Below, in pieces: positions 25,303 to 34,959 of a DNA stretch of 64,000 nt. The position numbers and the translations under genes were made by a program. The number at the start of each line of letters is the position of its first letter. The first letter of the stretch is position 1. This DNA comes from Carboxylicivirga fragile (GTDB lineage Bacteria; Bacteroidota; Bacteroidia; Bacteroidales; Marinilabiliaceae): NCBI GenBank assembly GCA_025499625.1, contig JAFMVD010000001.1:124001-188000 (forward strand), given 5' to 3'. Below the pieces are notes generated by a model. The model searched no databases. It saw only the letters and a list, made by a program, of their open reading frames with translations, and was not told the origin of the DNA.

Positions 25303-26862
25303 TTAGTTTGCCTTTAATTCAGATGGTAACTCAATATAGCTGTCAAACAAATGATTTACCATTACAGCAATTTCTTCATATTTCGGTGTATCTTCCACAA
25401 ATACAGGCACAATCTCTCGTAATTCGTGATATATCTTTTTTGTGAACGCAGACAACTTATCACTTACTTTTAAATAATCAATAGCCTGTAATAAAGCTAT
25501 CATTTCAATAGCCTGTACCTGAAATGCATTATCAATAACTCGTTTTGTTAGCATTGCTGAATTAGTTCCCATGCTAACGATATCCTGATTATCGTTATTG
25601 GTAGTAATACTATGCACATACATCGAATTTGATAAGGTCTGATTTTCGGCAGCCGTTGATGTGGCAGTAAACTGAACACCTTGCATGCCCAGGTTTAAGC
25701 CTAAAGTACCTAAATTCACAAAAGGAGGTAAGATTTCATTTATCTTACTATTGAATAAGAATGCTGTTTGGCGCTCGGCCAACATTGATATTCTTGTGAC
25801 CGCCAATTTAAGTTTATCCATTTCCAAGGAAACATAGTCGCCATGGAAGTTACCTCCGTGATAAACATTTTTATTTTCAACATCAACAATTGGGTTATCG
25901 CTAACCGAATTAGCTTCATTGATTACCACTTTTGTAGCTGACTCAACCGTCTCGAAGATAGGCCCTAATATTTGTGGCACACACCTAAGTGAGTAATACT
26001 CCTGTACTTTTCTTTTAAAAATTCTTTCGTCAGCATTCCCCGAGAAAAAATGATCTTCACGACGTTCTATAAGCTTACTATCCTTAAGAATACAGCGCAT
26101 AGTACCAGCAATATAGTCCTGTCCATCATGTTTTTTTACCGAATTCAGTACAGCAGAAAAATGATCATCAAAGGAAGACACAATTTCGTTGAGCATTACC
26201 GATGCTATCAAGGACCAGTTAAGCAATTGCTTTGACTTAATCACATTAACTAAACCAACTCCTGTCATCACAGATGTTCCGTTAATTAATGATAAGCCTT
26301 CTCGAAGTTTTACTTCAATGGGTTTAATATTTAACTCAGTAAATACATCCTTTGTTTTGCGAAACTCATCTTTGTAAGTAACATGTCCTTCTCCAATTAA
26401 AACCAAGGCTAAATGAGCTAATTGAACAAGATCTCCACTAGCGCCAACACCACCATGTTCCGGTAAAAATGGATAAATATTAGAATTTATCAATTTCTCT
26501 AATAATTCGATGCACGATGGGTGTACTCCTGAATAGCCTTGCATGATGGCACGCATACGAACGAGCATTGAAGCTTTAACGTAAATGTCCGGTATTTTTT
26601 GTCCCGCGCCTGCTGAGTGACTTCTGATTAAGTTATACTGAAGATCAACCAATTTATCGTCACCAATACGATACTGAGCCATAGGACCTAAGCCCGTATT
26701 AATACCGTAAATTACCTTGTTCTTGGCAAATTCTTTTAAAAACTGATAACTATCTTCAACTTGTTGTTTACTGTTGGTATCAATCTGAACATCCTTCCCC
26801 TTAAATAAAATTTGATATACATCCTCAATAGAAAGAGCCTGCTCGGTATTTAATTTGATCAT
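25303..26862 (-). CDS. Aromatic amino acid ammonia-lyase (HAL/TAL/PAL family), aryl starter enzyme
   Basis: A 519-residue member of the MIO-dependent ammonia-lyase family. The Ala-Ser-Gly triad that self-cyclises to MIO is at 141-143 in GGVGASGDL, and the catalytic Tyr is in IYGINTG (Y52). The selectivity position reads Ser81-His82 in LIRSHSAG, like histidine ammonia-lyases. No hutU, hutI or hutG lies nearby, so a role in histidine degradation is unlikely. As first gene of the APE operon it should deaminate tyrosine (or phenylalanine) to coumaric (or cinnamic) acid, the aryl starter. Substrate cannot be settled from the motif alone. Confidence 0.88.
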   Translation of the reverse strand: MIKLNTEQALSIEDVYQILFKGKDVQIDTNSKQQVEDSYQFLKEFAKNKVIYGINTGLGPMAQYRIGDDKLVDLQYNLIRSHSAGAGQKIPDIYVKASMLVRMRAIMQGYSGVHPSCIELLEKLINSNIYPFLPEHGGVGASGDLVQLAHLALVLIGEGHVTYKDEFRKTKDVFTELNIKPIEVKLREGLSLINGTSVMTGVGLVNVIKSKQLLNWSLIASVMLNEIVSSFDDHFSAVLNSVKKHDGQDYIAGTMRCILKDSKLIERREDHFFSGNADERIFKRKVQEYYSLRCVPQILGPIFETVESATKVVINEANSVSDNPIVDVENKNVYHGGNFHGDYVSLEMDKLKLAVTRISMLAERQTAFLFNSKINEILPPFVNLGTLGLNLGMQGVQFTATSTAAENQTLSNSMYVHSITTNNDNQDIVSMGTNSAMLTKRVIDNAFQVQAIEMIALLQAIDYLKVSDKLSAFTKKIYHELREIVPVFVEDTPKYEEIAVMVNHLFDSYIELPSELKAN

Positions 26863-27071
26863 AATTGAGACGACTTATACTTTTATATTCGATCTGCAAA
26901 GAAAGCAAATTATAGGATAAAATGCTTACGGAATTTTACAAATAATACCAATTATCGCCATTATTAGGTGAGCTGCAAGAATAAATATAAATACTGAGAA
27001 AAAGTATAAACTTAGAAGACTTACTCAACACCACTTGATATATCCTTTATCACTAATGTATTTAATCCCGT
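26863..27071 (-). promoter_or_regulatory. Upstream region and probable promoter of the APE operon
   Basis: This 209-bp gap lies between the hrpB stop and the ammonia-lyase start, both on the minus strand. I see no convincing terminator hairpin in it. On the minus strand, TATAATTTG (26906-26914) is close to the Bacteroidota -7 element TAnnTTTG, 44 bp before the ATG, with a TTTG 24 bp further upstream. Spacing and sequence are imperfect, so this is only a candidate. Confidence 0.3.
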
Positions 27072-29552
27072 TTATTTCTTTTTTACCCCGTACACAGCCT
27101 TTGAATCCAAAGGATTTTCAGGCCAAAAGTGTTTAGGATACCGGGCTCTTAGCTCCTTACGAACTTCGAAATAAGCATCTTCCCAAAAGCTTTTTAAATC
27201 ACCGGTAATCTGCACCAGTTTAAAACCCGGCGAAAGTAAATGCATTAATACCTTTTGATTACCATTATTAACGCTAGGCGTTTCATTCATGCTAAACACT
27301 TCTTGTAACCTCACAGGAAGAATTGGCACCGTACCATCAGAAGAATATTTGAGTTTAATATTTGATCCACTCGGCACTTTAATACGTTCTGGCGCTAACT
27401 TATTCAATAAGGTTTGAAGTTGGTAAGGAAGTGCATGTAATAGTACTTCAAGTAAATCAATTTTTTTCAGATCATCGGTTTTCTTAACCGAACTTAAATA
27501 AGGAGCTAACCACTCTCTTGTCGTATTTAAAAGTGAAGAAGTTGAAACATCGGGCCACGCATTGTTTTTATCCCATTTACGTATGGATAAAACTCGATTT
27601 TGAAATTGAACCACATCTTTATTAAAATCCAACAAATGCTCACCTTCTTTTTCAATGGCCTTGCAAATAGCCTCAACCTTAAGTTGTTCATCGAAGTTAT
27701 TCAGTGGTTTACTTTGCAGAATGATACTGCCAATTCTTAGTTCGGTGCTAGCAGAAAAACCTCCTTTTTTGGTATCCCATTTAACATTATCAATAGTTTT
27801 GACCATTGGAGCCAAATCTTGAGGATTCAATGGTGACGCCAGAAATATTCTACCTACACCCTCACGAGCATTGACATGAGCAATTGCCAACCATGCTTCA
27901 TGTGCCAAGTCATCTGTATGGCCTGCAGCAGCAATACTTCCATTTGCCAATTTAAATTGGGCATTGTTTCCTGGTTTAGCATGGGCAATGCGTTCAGGGT
28001 AGGCATGCACCAATAATAAGCCCGTCTCAAAGGGATCAACTTCGGTATTTTCAACCTCTGTGCCCGCAATTTGCCTGTATTGTCTTGCTATTTTCTCAAT
28101 CCGAGCTAAAGGTTTACTTTTTAAATCACCTTTTCTATATCGTCTTAATGCTTCGATGCGCAGGTTAATATCAATGCCTGATTCTTTTCCCAAAGGGTCT
28201 CTTTCTTCAAGTATTGCCGCTAAATCGGAAGCCAGTGCACTTAATCCATCCTTTTTAGCCTCTATTAACATATGTGCCAATCGTGGATGGCAGGGTAACT
28301 TATGCAATTCGCGACCATGATTACTTATATTTGCACCTTCAACAGCATGCAAACTATTTAATAAAGCATAAGCCTGTTTTACATGTCCCTTTGGTGGGGT
28401 TGTAAGCCAACAAAGAGATTCAATATCCTTAACTCCCCATTGTGCCATATCCAAAACCAAGGATGTTAAATCAGCATCTAATATTTCTGGAAAGCGATGT
28501 TCTTGCTTTCGATTATGTGTTGCTTTATTCCACATTCGGTAACACACACCCGGCCCTAAACGCCCTGCTCTACCTGCTCGCTGATTAGCTGCATCTTGGG
28601 TAACTTCAATTGTTTCAAGGCGCGATAGACCAGTATTCGGATCAAAACGCATAGTTCTTCCAAAGCCGCTATCAACAACGGTTGTTACGCCTTCAATGGT
28701 TAAACTTGTTTCTGCTATAGATGTAGCCAATACTATTTTTCTTCTGCCATTTTTATCAGGCATAATGGCTGCATATTGTTTGGCTCCATTTAGCTGACCA
28801 TATAAAGGATGGATTTGTACACCAAGTCGCTTATTTCTTAATAAGGTTTCGCAACTTCGAATTTCTCCTTCGCCTGGCAAAAACACCAGGATATCTCCCT
28901 CCTGCTCTTTCAATGCATTCACAACAATTCCAGATGTTAATTCAGCTATAGCCCTAACATCATTCTCACCTACATATTTAATTTCAACCGGATACTGTCG
29001 ACCTTTACTCACAACTGTTGGACAATTTAACAAAACTGTTAGTTGAGGCATGTCCAAAGTTGCCGACATTATAACAATTTGCAAATCTGGCCTTAATACT
29101 TCTTGCGATTCGCGGCAAAGCGCCAATGCCACATCCGCAAAAATACTACGCTCATGGAATTCATCAAAAATCACCATTCCAACACCTTCCAAGGCGCCAT
29201 CCGATTGAAGCATTCGAGTGAGGATTCCTTCAGTCACTACCTCAATTATTGTATCAGGTCCAATAACATTATCAAAACGAATACGATAACCTACGGTCTG
29301 CCCTACCTTTTCGCCAAGTAACTCCGACATGCGCATCGCTATTGTCTTTGCGGCAAGTCTTCTTGGTTCTAACATGATTATTTTTTGCCCCTTTTGTCTT
29401 GCATCCTCAAGCAAGGCCAGTGGCAGCAAGGTACTCTTTCCGGCTCCGGGAGGTGCATTGACAATTAAAGTATTCGTTGAACTGAGGTGCTCTTTAACTT
29501 CGTCAATTACCTCGGTAATGGGTAAATCTACTTTAAAAGGATCAAATATCAT
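27072..29552 (-). CDS. hrpB: ATP-dependent helicase HrpB (DEAH-box)
   Basis: An 826-residue DExH helicase. Walker A NAPPGAGKSTLLPLALL and the DEFH box (VIFDEFHERSIF) are near the N-terminus. SATLD (motif III), a helicase C core with TSIAETSLTIEGVTTVVDSGFGR, and QRAGRAGRLGPGVCYRMW (motif VI) follow. The C-terminal HrpB-specific region ends with RYPKHFWPENP, a hallmark. HrpB is a widespread, poorly understood RNA/DNA helicase of the cytoplasm. Length is normal. It lies upstream of the pigment operon on the same strand with 209 bp between them, and read-through cannot be excluded. Confidence 0.95.
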   Translation of the reverse strand: MIFDPFKVDLPITEVIDEVKEHLSSTNTLIVNAPPGAGKSTLLPLALLEDARQKGQKIIMLEPRRLAAKTIAMRMSELLGEKVGQTVGYRIRFDNVIGPDTIIEVVTEGILTRMLQSDGALEGVGMVIFDEFHERSIFADVALALCRESQEVLRPDLQIVIMSATLDMPQLTVLLNCPTVVSKGRQYPVEIKYVGENDVRAIAELTSGIVVNALKEQEGDILVFLPGEGEIRSCETLLRNKRLGVQIHPLYGQLNGAKQYAAIMPDKNGRRKIVLATSIAETSLTIEGVTTVVDSGFGRTMRFDPNTGLSRLETIEVTQDAANQRAGRAGRLGPGVCYRMWNKATHNRKQEHRFPEILDADLTSLVLDMAQWGVKDIESLCWLTTPPKGHVKQAYALLNSLHAVEGANISNHGRELHKLPCHPRLAHMLIEAKKDGLSALASDLAAILEERDPLGKESGIDINLRIEALRRYRKGDLKSKPLARIEKIARQYRQIAGTEVENTEVDPFETGLLLVHAYPERIAHAKPGNNAQFKLANGSIAAAGHTDDLAHEAWLAIAHVNAREGVGRIFLASPLNPQDLAPMVKTIDNVKWDTKKGGFSASTELRIGSIILQSKPLNNFDEQLKVEAICKAIEKEGEHLLDFNKDVVQFQNRVLSIRKWDKNNAWPDVSTSSLLNTTREWLAPYLSSVKKTDDLKKIDLLEVLLHALPYQLQTLLNKLAPERIKVPSGSNIKLKYSSDGTVPILPVRLQEVFSMNETPSVNNGNQKVLMHLLSPGFKLVQITGDLKSFWEDAYFEVRKELRARYPKHFWPENPLDSKAVYGVKKK

Positions 29553-29570
29553 GTATGAACATTAAATGCT

Positions 29571-29617
29571 TAAAATAATAAAAGGCCGTTTCAAAGTTAA
29601 TTCTGAAACAGCCTTTC
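29571..29617 (-). terminator. Intrinsic terminator after pepD
   Basis: A 13-bp stem, AAAGGCCGTTTCA (29581-29593) and TGAAACAGCCTTT (29604-29616), has one U-G wobble in the minus-strand RNA and a 10-nt loop. It is followed by a T-rich stretch on the minus strand, 20 bp after the pepD stop. Confidence 0.8.
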
Positions 29618-29636
29618 CAAAAATATTTATACTATT

Positions 29637-31091
29637 TTAACTATCGATACGATTTAGAACATCAACTAAATGATTCCAAAACATTTCAACAGTATCAATC
29701 TTTATACGTTCGTCAGGAGAATGGGCTCCTTTTATTGTTGGACCAAATGATATCATATCCATGCCAGGATATTTTTCTAAGAACAAGCCACATTCTAAGC
29801 CAGCATGAATGGCACGCACTTCGGGCTCTTTTCCAAATAGTTCAATATATGAATCACGTGTGACTTTTAATATCTCTGAATCGGTATTAGGTGTCCATCC
29901 AGGGTAACCATCGCCGTGCTCTACCTCAGCTCCAGCCAACTCAAATACGGATCGTACCATATTGGCAATATCGTCACGCGCACTTTCTACAGAGCTACGC
30001 TGACTAGTTGTAATTAAAATATGATCATCCTTAATTTTAATAGCTGCTAAGTTGGTTGAAGTTTCCACCAAACCTGGTATGTCGCGACTCATTTCAATAA
30101 CACCATGCGGACAAGCATATAGTGCATTCAGTAATCGCTTTTGTAAGTCCTCACTCAGTATTTTCGAAGGTAATTCAAGCGATTCCAACTTCATTCTCAA
30201 GCCCGGCTCGGTGACCTTAAGCTCCATCTGTACATCGTGAAACAGCACGTTTAACGCGATGCGAGATTGCTCCTTATACTTAGAAGGCACGACACATACG
30301 GCAGATGCTTCACGCGCTATTGCATTACGAAGGTTTCCACCATCAATGCTAGCTAAACGCATTTCACAATCGCGCGCCATTTCCCATAAATAACGGTTCA
30401 ATATTTTATTGGCATTGCCAAGCCCCTTGTCAATCTCGTCGCCCGAATGCCCACCACTTAAACCTGTGACCTTAACTTTAAAAGCAAAGCCTGTTGATGG
30501 TGTACTTTCATATTCCAACGGAAACTTAGCAAGTGTATCGATACCACCAGCACAACCAATAAATAATTCACCTTCGTCCTCCGAATCCAGATTAAGCAAT
30601 GTTCGCGAATCAAAAAATCCTTCTTTAAGTTCAAACGCACCAGTTAATCCCGTCTCTTCATCAACGGTAAACAAACACTCAATTGGTCCATGAGCAATGT
30701 CAGTAGCAGTTAAAACAGCCATTTGCGCTGCAACACCAATGCCATCATCAGCACCTAGAGTTGTACCTTCAGCCTTCACCCATTCACCATCAATGCGTGG
30801 TACAATTGCATCATTGTCAAAATCATGCTGAGTCTCATTATTCTTCTCGCAAACCATATCGATGTGCGATTGCAAAATAACAGCTCTAACATTCTCCTTA
30901 CCTGCTGTGGCCGGCTTCTTAATTAAAACATTACCAATGTGATCCTTTTTTGCTTCCAGCTTGTGTTCGGCAGCAAAATCAAGAAGAAATTTTATAATTT
31001 TCTCTTCCTTCTTAGAAGGACGGGGAACCTGGCAAATATCCTCGAAATACGACCATACAACTGATGGTTTTAAATGAGATAATTTATTCAT
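29637..31091 (-). CDS. pepD: Aminoacyl-histidine dipeptidase (peptidase D, M20 family)
   Basis: A 484-residue M20C di-zinc dipeptidase. Metal-binding and catalytic motifs are visible: LQSHIDMVCEKN (His and catalytic Asp), TLGADDGIGVA (bridging Asp), VDEETGLTGA (catalytic Glu-Glu), HAGLECGLF, and a late FGPTIKGAHSPDE (zinc-binding His). The family cleaves Xaa-His and other dipeptides in the cytoplasm. It is the last gene of a three-gene minus-strand group with the SirB1-like and nucleoside phosphorylase genes, 37 bp after the former, and is followed by an intrinsic terminator. Confidence 0.95.
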   Translation of the reverse strand: MNKLSHLKPSVVWSYFEDICQVPRPSKKEEKIIKFLLDFAAEHKLEAKKDHIGNVLIKKPATAGKENVRAVILQSHIDMVCEKNNETQHDFDNDAIVPRIDGEWVKAEGTTLGADDGIGVAAQMAVLTATDIAHGPIECLFTVDEETGLTGAFELKEGFFDSRTLLNLDSEDEGELFIGCAGGIDTLAKFPLEYESTPSTGFAFKVKVTGLSGGHSGDEIDKGLGNANKILNRYLWEMARDCEMRLASIDGGNLRNAIAREASAVCVVPSKYKEQSRIALNVLFHDVQMELKVTEPGLRMKLESLELPSKILSEDLQKRLLNALYACPHGVIEMSRDIPGLVETSTNLAAIKIKDDHILITTSQRSSVESARDDIANMVRSVFELAGAEVEHGDGYPGWTPNTDSEILKVTRDSYIELFGKEPEVRAIHAGLECGLFLEKYPGMDMISFGPTIKGAHSPDERIKIDTVEMFWNHLVDVLNRIDS

Positions 31092-31128
31092 TAGTATCCT
31101 GTATTATTAATTAGGTATCATTTTATAA

Positions 31129-32001
31129 TTATTCAAACAGTTCTAACAACTGTTTGATTTCATTCTTCTTAACTTCATCGCCACGATTATCAAAGGCATA
31201 ACTCAAATTATTAAAAAGACGACGTACGATAATTGCATTATCACAAGGTAAGAAGTAATCTTCTTTTAATTTCAGTTTCTGCTGTTTCACAAAGTACTCA
31301 ATTTCCTTACGTCCCAAAACAGCACCCTTATTTATGGGATTGACATAAAACAAAACGGAGGTAACATCTTTTATCTCGCCTTCTTCTTTTACGGCACTAT
31401 CATCCATAAATGCAAGAATAAAGTTCTTGGGTAAATTTACTCCAAACACGGGTAAACCAAGCTCTTTACAAAGAATAGAGTAAATGATTGACAAAGAAAT
31501 TGGATTGCCCTTTCGCGTTGATAATACTTCGCTAATGAAATTATTTTCAGGCGCTAAAAAACGATTGGTATTGCGCGAATACTTATGTGTATCGAACAAC
31601 ACATGGTTGACAATCCTAATTTTCTCCAAGGAAGTAAGGTGCTCATTTAGTTCCAACCAAATATCCTTTCGTAAGTCAGCTAGTTGAGCTTTTAAACTAT
31701 CAATTGACAATTCAGGATATTGGTATTTACATACTAAAAAAGCACCATGCAATAAATCACGCGAATCCGTATTTAACCATTTACGAAGTTCAAGCTTTAT
31801 ATCGTTAAGTTGAATGTTATGAATTATTGCCTCAACCCTTTCTTGAAATAAACCGTTTAAAGAGTTTTCCCAGGCATCCTCCAATTCAGGCACGATATCC
31901 ACCCTTTCTTTCAGTAGCTCATTTTCTACCGAAGAATAAATTTCTTCATTGGGATCGTCCAATAAAGTAATTAAGGCTTTTATCTTTTCTTTGTTCATCA
32001 A
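31129..32001 (-). CDS. SirB1-like protein with transglutaminase-like core 2 domain
   Basis: A 290-residue protein. The N-terminal half is helical with HEAT-like character (LLDDPNEEIYSSVENELLKERVDIVPEL). The C-terminal half matches the SirB1/transglutaminase-like pattern: FISEVLSTRKGNPISLSIIYSILCKELGLPVFGVNLPKNFILAF. The catalytic Cys of that fold is likely the one in SILCKELG, though activity is not established for the family. It starts at the base immediately after the nucleoside phosphorylase gene, so the two are coupled. Role unknown, probably cytoplasmic. Confidence 0.75.
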   Translation of the reverse strand: MMNKEKIKALITLLDDPNEEIYSSVENELLKERVDIVPELEDAWENSLNGLFQERVEAIIHNIQLNDIKLELRKWLNTDSRDLLHGAFLVCKYQYPELSIDSLKAQLADLRKDIWLELNEHLTSLEKIRIVNHVLFDTHKYSRNTNRFLAPENNFISEVLSTRKGNPISLSIIYSILCKELGLPVFGVNLPKNFILAFMDDSAVKEEGEIKDVTSVLFYVNPINKGAVLGRKEIEYFVKQQKLKLKEDYFLPCDNAIIVRRLFNNLSYAFDNRGDEVKKNEIKQLLELFE

Positions 32002-32877
32002 CTATTTGCTTAAGCTTTCAAGTACGTATGGAATTAATGCTTTCATTACCGGCTTGTAATCTTTACTTGCAGTTCCAGCTAATCGGTTTGCTATAATAAC
32101 ACAAACGGTTGCTGCATTATGCCCCAAAAGAGCACTAAGCCCATAGATAGCAGAACACTCCATCTCGTAGTTTGTAACCCTTAAATCAGCCTGTCTGAAT
32201 TGATTTATTTTATTATTAATATCCGAATCAGCCAAATCTAAACGTAATATACGTCCTTGAGGGCCGTAAAACCCAGGAGCTGATATGGTAACACCTTTAG
32301 TAACTTTTTCACCATCTAATTTATTTAACAAACTAGTGGACGCATTAACCACATAAGGCGCAGTTAGCTGAGGGTTCCAGTCTAAAGCTTTTTTAAAGTT
32401 GGACTCAAAATCCAGGTCACAAACAGCATCACGGTTAGCGTAGAAATTTAATAAACCATCAAATCCAATTGCTTTTTCACTTAATAACCAGGTATCAACT
32501 GGTAATTCTTTTTGCAACGAACCAGAGGTGCCGATTCTCACAAAATTAAGACTTGTTAATTCAGTTTTAACCTGCCTTGTTTCGAAATCAATATTAACCA
32601 GAGCATCTAGCTCATTAACTACAATGTCAATGTTATCGGTTCCTATTCCGGTAGCAATAACAGTCATTCGCTGCCCCTTATACATTCCAGTACATGACAC
32701 AAATTCTCGATTACTACGTGTTAATTCGATGGAGTCAAAAAATGAGGAAACTATCTCAACTCTACCTGGATCACCAACAAGAATAATGTTATTTGATATT
32801 TCACCTGGCTTTAAGTGTAAATGGAAGACACTTCCGTCAGGATTTATAATTAATTCTGAAGCTTCTATTGTTCGCAT
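32002..32877 (-). CDS. Nucleoside phosphorylase (uridine phosphorylase-like)
   Basis: A 291-residue member of the NP-I family. It carries the N-terminal phosphate-binding stretch NIILVGDPGRVEIVSSFFD, an arginine-containing segment (RSNREFVSCTGMYKGQ), VIATGIGTDNIDIVVNELDAL, the second phosphate motif FVRIGTSGSL, and the ribose-binding NYEMECSAIYGLSALLG. Uridine phosphorylase (Udp) converts uridine and phosphate to uracil and ribose-1-phosphate. It is the first gene of the group with the SirB1-like and pepD genes. Specificity for uridine versus other nucleosides is not certain from sequence. Confidence 0.85.
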   Translation of the reverse strand: MRTIEASELIINPDGSVFHLHLKPGEISNNIILVGDPGRVEIVSSFFDSIELTRSNREFVSCTGMYKGQRMTVIATGIGTDNIDIVVNELDALVNIDFETRQVKTELTSLNFVRIGTSGSLQKELPVDTWLLSEKAIGFDGLLNFYANRDAVCDLDFESNFKKALDWNPQLTAPYVVNASTSLLNKLDGEKVTKGVTISAPGFYGPQGRILRLDLADSDINNKINQFRQADLRVTNYEMECSAIYGLSALLGHNAATVCVIIANRLAGTASKDYKPVMKALIPYVLESLSK

Positions 32878-33033
32878 GTGTGTTTATTTTCATCCAAATT
32901 AATGATTTTTTTTTGATATAACCTTTGCTAAATGATCTAAGATTTAAGAATTAAAAAATAAATCTCTCTTAATAAACACTTTGTAAGACATTTTAAATAA
33001 AACATCAATTCTACACTAAACATATGCATGAGC

Positions 33034-33065
33034 TTGCATCTTTAAAAACGATTTAATTAAATTTG
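33034..33065 (+). promoter_or_regulatory. Bacteroidota-type sigma promoter upstream of the DUF4293 gene
   Basis: A perfect -7 element TAAATTTG (33058-33065) is preceded by TTG (33034-33036) at a 21-nt spacer, as expected for the Bacteroidota TTG-N19-21-TAnnTTTG consensus. The predicted start of the mRNA lies about 20 bases before the chosen ATG at 33094. Confidence 0.6.
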
Positions 33066-33093
33066 CAGCTAGAAATTGAAAAATAAAAAAGAA

Positions 33094-33543
33094 ATGATAC
33101 AACGAATTCAATCTGTATACCTTTTAATTTGCACACTTCTTACAGGGAGCCTATTTTTTCTTCCATTAGCTAGTTTAAGCAACGATGAGAATACTTTTAC
33201 CTTATTATATCGAGGACTTGATAATGGTACGGAATTAACTACACCTACACTTGCTTTGGCAATTCTTGTTTGTGTAGCAACTCTGGTTTCATTTATAAGT
33301 ATCTTCCTATTTAAGAAACGCATGATTCAAATTCGCCTATGTGGATTAAATATGGGATTTCTAATTGGCACAACAGGGATGATATACTTCTTGGGATCAC
33401 AAATGGCAAAAGAACTATCGGCTGAAATATCTTATCAGCTTCCAATGTTTTTTCCTATAGTGGCTTTAATTATTACTTTTCTTGCCATAAGAGCTATTGG
33501 TAAGGACGAAGCTTTAATTAAATCGATGGATAGGATTAGATAA
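33094..33543 (+). CDS. DUF4293 family integral membrane protein
   Basis: A 149-residue protein with four predicted membrane helices and the family N-terminus MIQRIQSVYLLICTLLTGSLFFLPLASL. The ATG at 33094 was chosen because it gives this typical start and follows an A-rich stretch; an upstream TTG at 33076 would add six residues. DUF4293 proteins are conserved in Bacteroidota with no assigned function. It stands alone between a minus-strand phosphorylase and odhB. It has its own consensus promoter and a bidirectional terminator downstream. Confidence 0.85.
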   Translation: MIQRIQSVYLLICTLLTGSLFFLPLASLSNDENTFTLLYRGLDNGTELTTPTLALAILVCVATLVSFISIFLFKKRMIQIRLCGLNMGFLIGTTGMIYFLGSQMAKELSAEISYQLPMFFPIVALIITFLAIRAIGKDEALIKSMDRIR

Positions 33544-33565
33544 TTGATAAAATAACATATAACAT

Positions 33566-33597
33566 AAAAGAGCTCAATTACTTGAGCTCTTTTTTTG
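33566..33597. terminator. Bidirectional terminator between DUF4293 gene and odhB
   Basis: A 12-bp stem AAAAGAGCTCAA / TTGAGCTCTTTT with loop TTAC is followed by T's on the + strand and sits between convergent genes, so it can serve both. Confidence 0.85.
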
Positions 33598-33612
33598 TGC
33601 CTAATTTTATAT

Positions 33613-34875
33613 CTATAATCCTAGAACCAGTTCTTCAGGATTAAATCCTCCTTGCAATAATTTGGCAGGATCTTCTATCATTTCTTTCACTTTCACTAAG
33701 AAACCAACGGAATCTTTACCATCGATAATTCGATGATCGTAAGATAAGGCCAGATACATTATTGGACGTATCTCCACTTTACCATTCACAGCAACCGGAC
33801 GCTCAACTATATTGTGCATACCCATTATAGCCGATTGTGGCGGATTAATTATTGGTGTACTCAACATCGATCCAAATACTCCCCCATTAGTAACCGTAAA
33901 AGTACCACCAGTCATTTCTTCAATACCAAGTTTACCCTTACGCGCTTTCTCGGCTAAACCTTTTAATGACAATTCTAAATCGTGCAAGCCTTGTGTTTCA
34001 ACATTACGAATCACCGGCACCATTAATCCTTTTGGTGTTTGAACAGCAACCGAAACATCATGGTATTCAGGCATTACAATTTCTTCCTGATCAATCATGG
34101 CATTTACCATTGGGTGATGTTTTAAAGCTAATGAGGCAGCTTTAATGAAAAATGACATGAAACCCAATTTTACACCATGCGTATCGATAAATTTACTTTG
34201 GTATTTTTTACGTAATGCCATAACTGCCGACATATCAACTTCGTTAAAAGTTGTTAGCATAGCCGTTTCGTTTTTAACCGAAACCAAGCGTTGACTTAAT
34301 TTCTTACGTAAGGTTGTCATTTTCTGACGTTCAACTTCCCTGCCAGCCACAGCATCAACAAAAGTAGAAGAAGGTGAATTTGACACAGTCGATTCAGCAG
34401 GTAAACCTTTCACTAACTCAACCTCTTTGGTCGAAATTCGCTTCAAACCATTAATTATATCATCAGCATTCATGCCTGCTTCATCCATTAACTTCTGAGC
34501 TAATGGTGAAACTTTTGCATTTGAATGCTCCAGTGTTTCTTTAGTTTTTATTGCTTCCTTCGGCGTCTCAATTTCCTTTTTTGATTCAGCTTTAGTTTCT
34601 TCTTTAGCAGGAGCAGTCTTTGACTTGGCTTCTCCGGCAAAATCTGTATCAACAGAGCACGCTACGGAATCTACCGCAACCGTTTCACCGGCCTCTACCA
34701 ACAGTTTAACTTTACCAGCTTCGGTTGCCAATAGCGAAAGCGTTGCCTTATCCGATTCTATTTCGGCTAATTCCTGATCTTTTTCAACAATATCACCATC
34801 TGATACAATCCAGGAAGCCAATTCAACTTCACTAATTGATTCTCCTGGTGTTGGAACTTTTATTTCAACTATCAT
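33613..34875 (-). CDS. odhB: Dihydrolipoyllysine-residue succinyltransferase, E2 of 2-oxoglutarate dehydrogenase
   Basis: A 420-residue E2 protein. The N-terminal lipoyl domain has the lipoyl-lysine motif [11 protein letters not shown] linker rich in Ala/Lys/Glu leads to the peripheral subunit-binding motif ([19 protein letters not shown]) and the catalytic core with [13 protein letters not shown] (active-site His). The start at 34875 gives the usual [13 protein letters not shown]; a start further upstream at 34941 adds residues unlike the family. It follows sucA by 84 bp on the same strand, so the two form one operon for the TCA-cycle complex. E3 is not in the window. Confidence 0.95.
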   Translation of the reverse strand: MIVEIKVPTPGESISEVELASWIVSDGDIVEKDQELAEIESDKATLSLLATEAGKVKLLVEAGETVAVDSVACSVDTDFAGEAKSKTAPAKEETKAESKKEIETPKEAIKTKETLEHSNAKVSPLAQKLMDEAGMNADDIINGLKRISTKEVELVKGLPAESTVSNSPSSTFVDAVAGREVERQKMTTLRKKLSQRLVSVKNETAMLTTFNEVDMSAVMALRKKYQSKFIDTHGVKLGFMSFFIKAASLALKHHPMVNAMIDQEEIVMPEYHDVSVAVQTPKGLMVPVIRNVETQGLHDLELSLKGLAEKARKGKLGIEEMTGGTFTVTNGGVFGSMLSTPIINPPQSAIMGMHNIVERPVAVNGKVEIRPIMYLALSYDHRIIDGKDSVGFLVKVKEMIEDPAKLLQGGFNPEELVLGL

Positions 34876-34959
34876 TTGTTTCTTTTTTAGTCTGGAGTCG
34901 AAAGTTAGAAGACCGAAGGTACAACTATTGACTACTGACAATTAACGACTGACTAATTA

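Noticed and set aside
25303-26862. Histidine-utilisation (hut) gene
   Set aside because: Sequence could fit hutH, but no hutU, hutI or hutG is adjacent and the gene heads a pigment operon.
1281-26862. Flexirubin (dialkylresorcinol ester) cluster
   Set aside because: No DarA- or DarB-like gene was recognised between the ammonia-lyase and the end of the operon, so I kept the broader aryl-polyene call.
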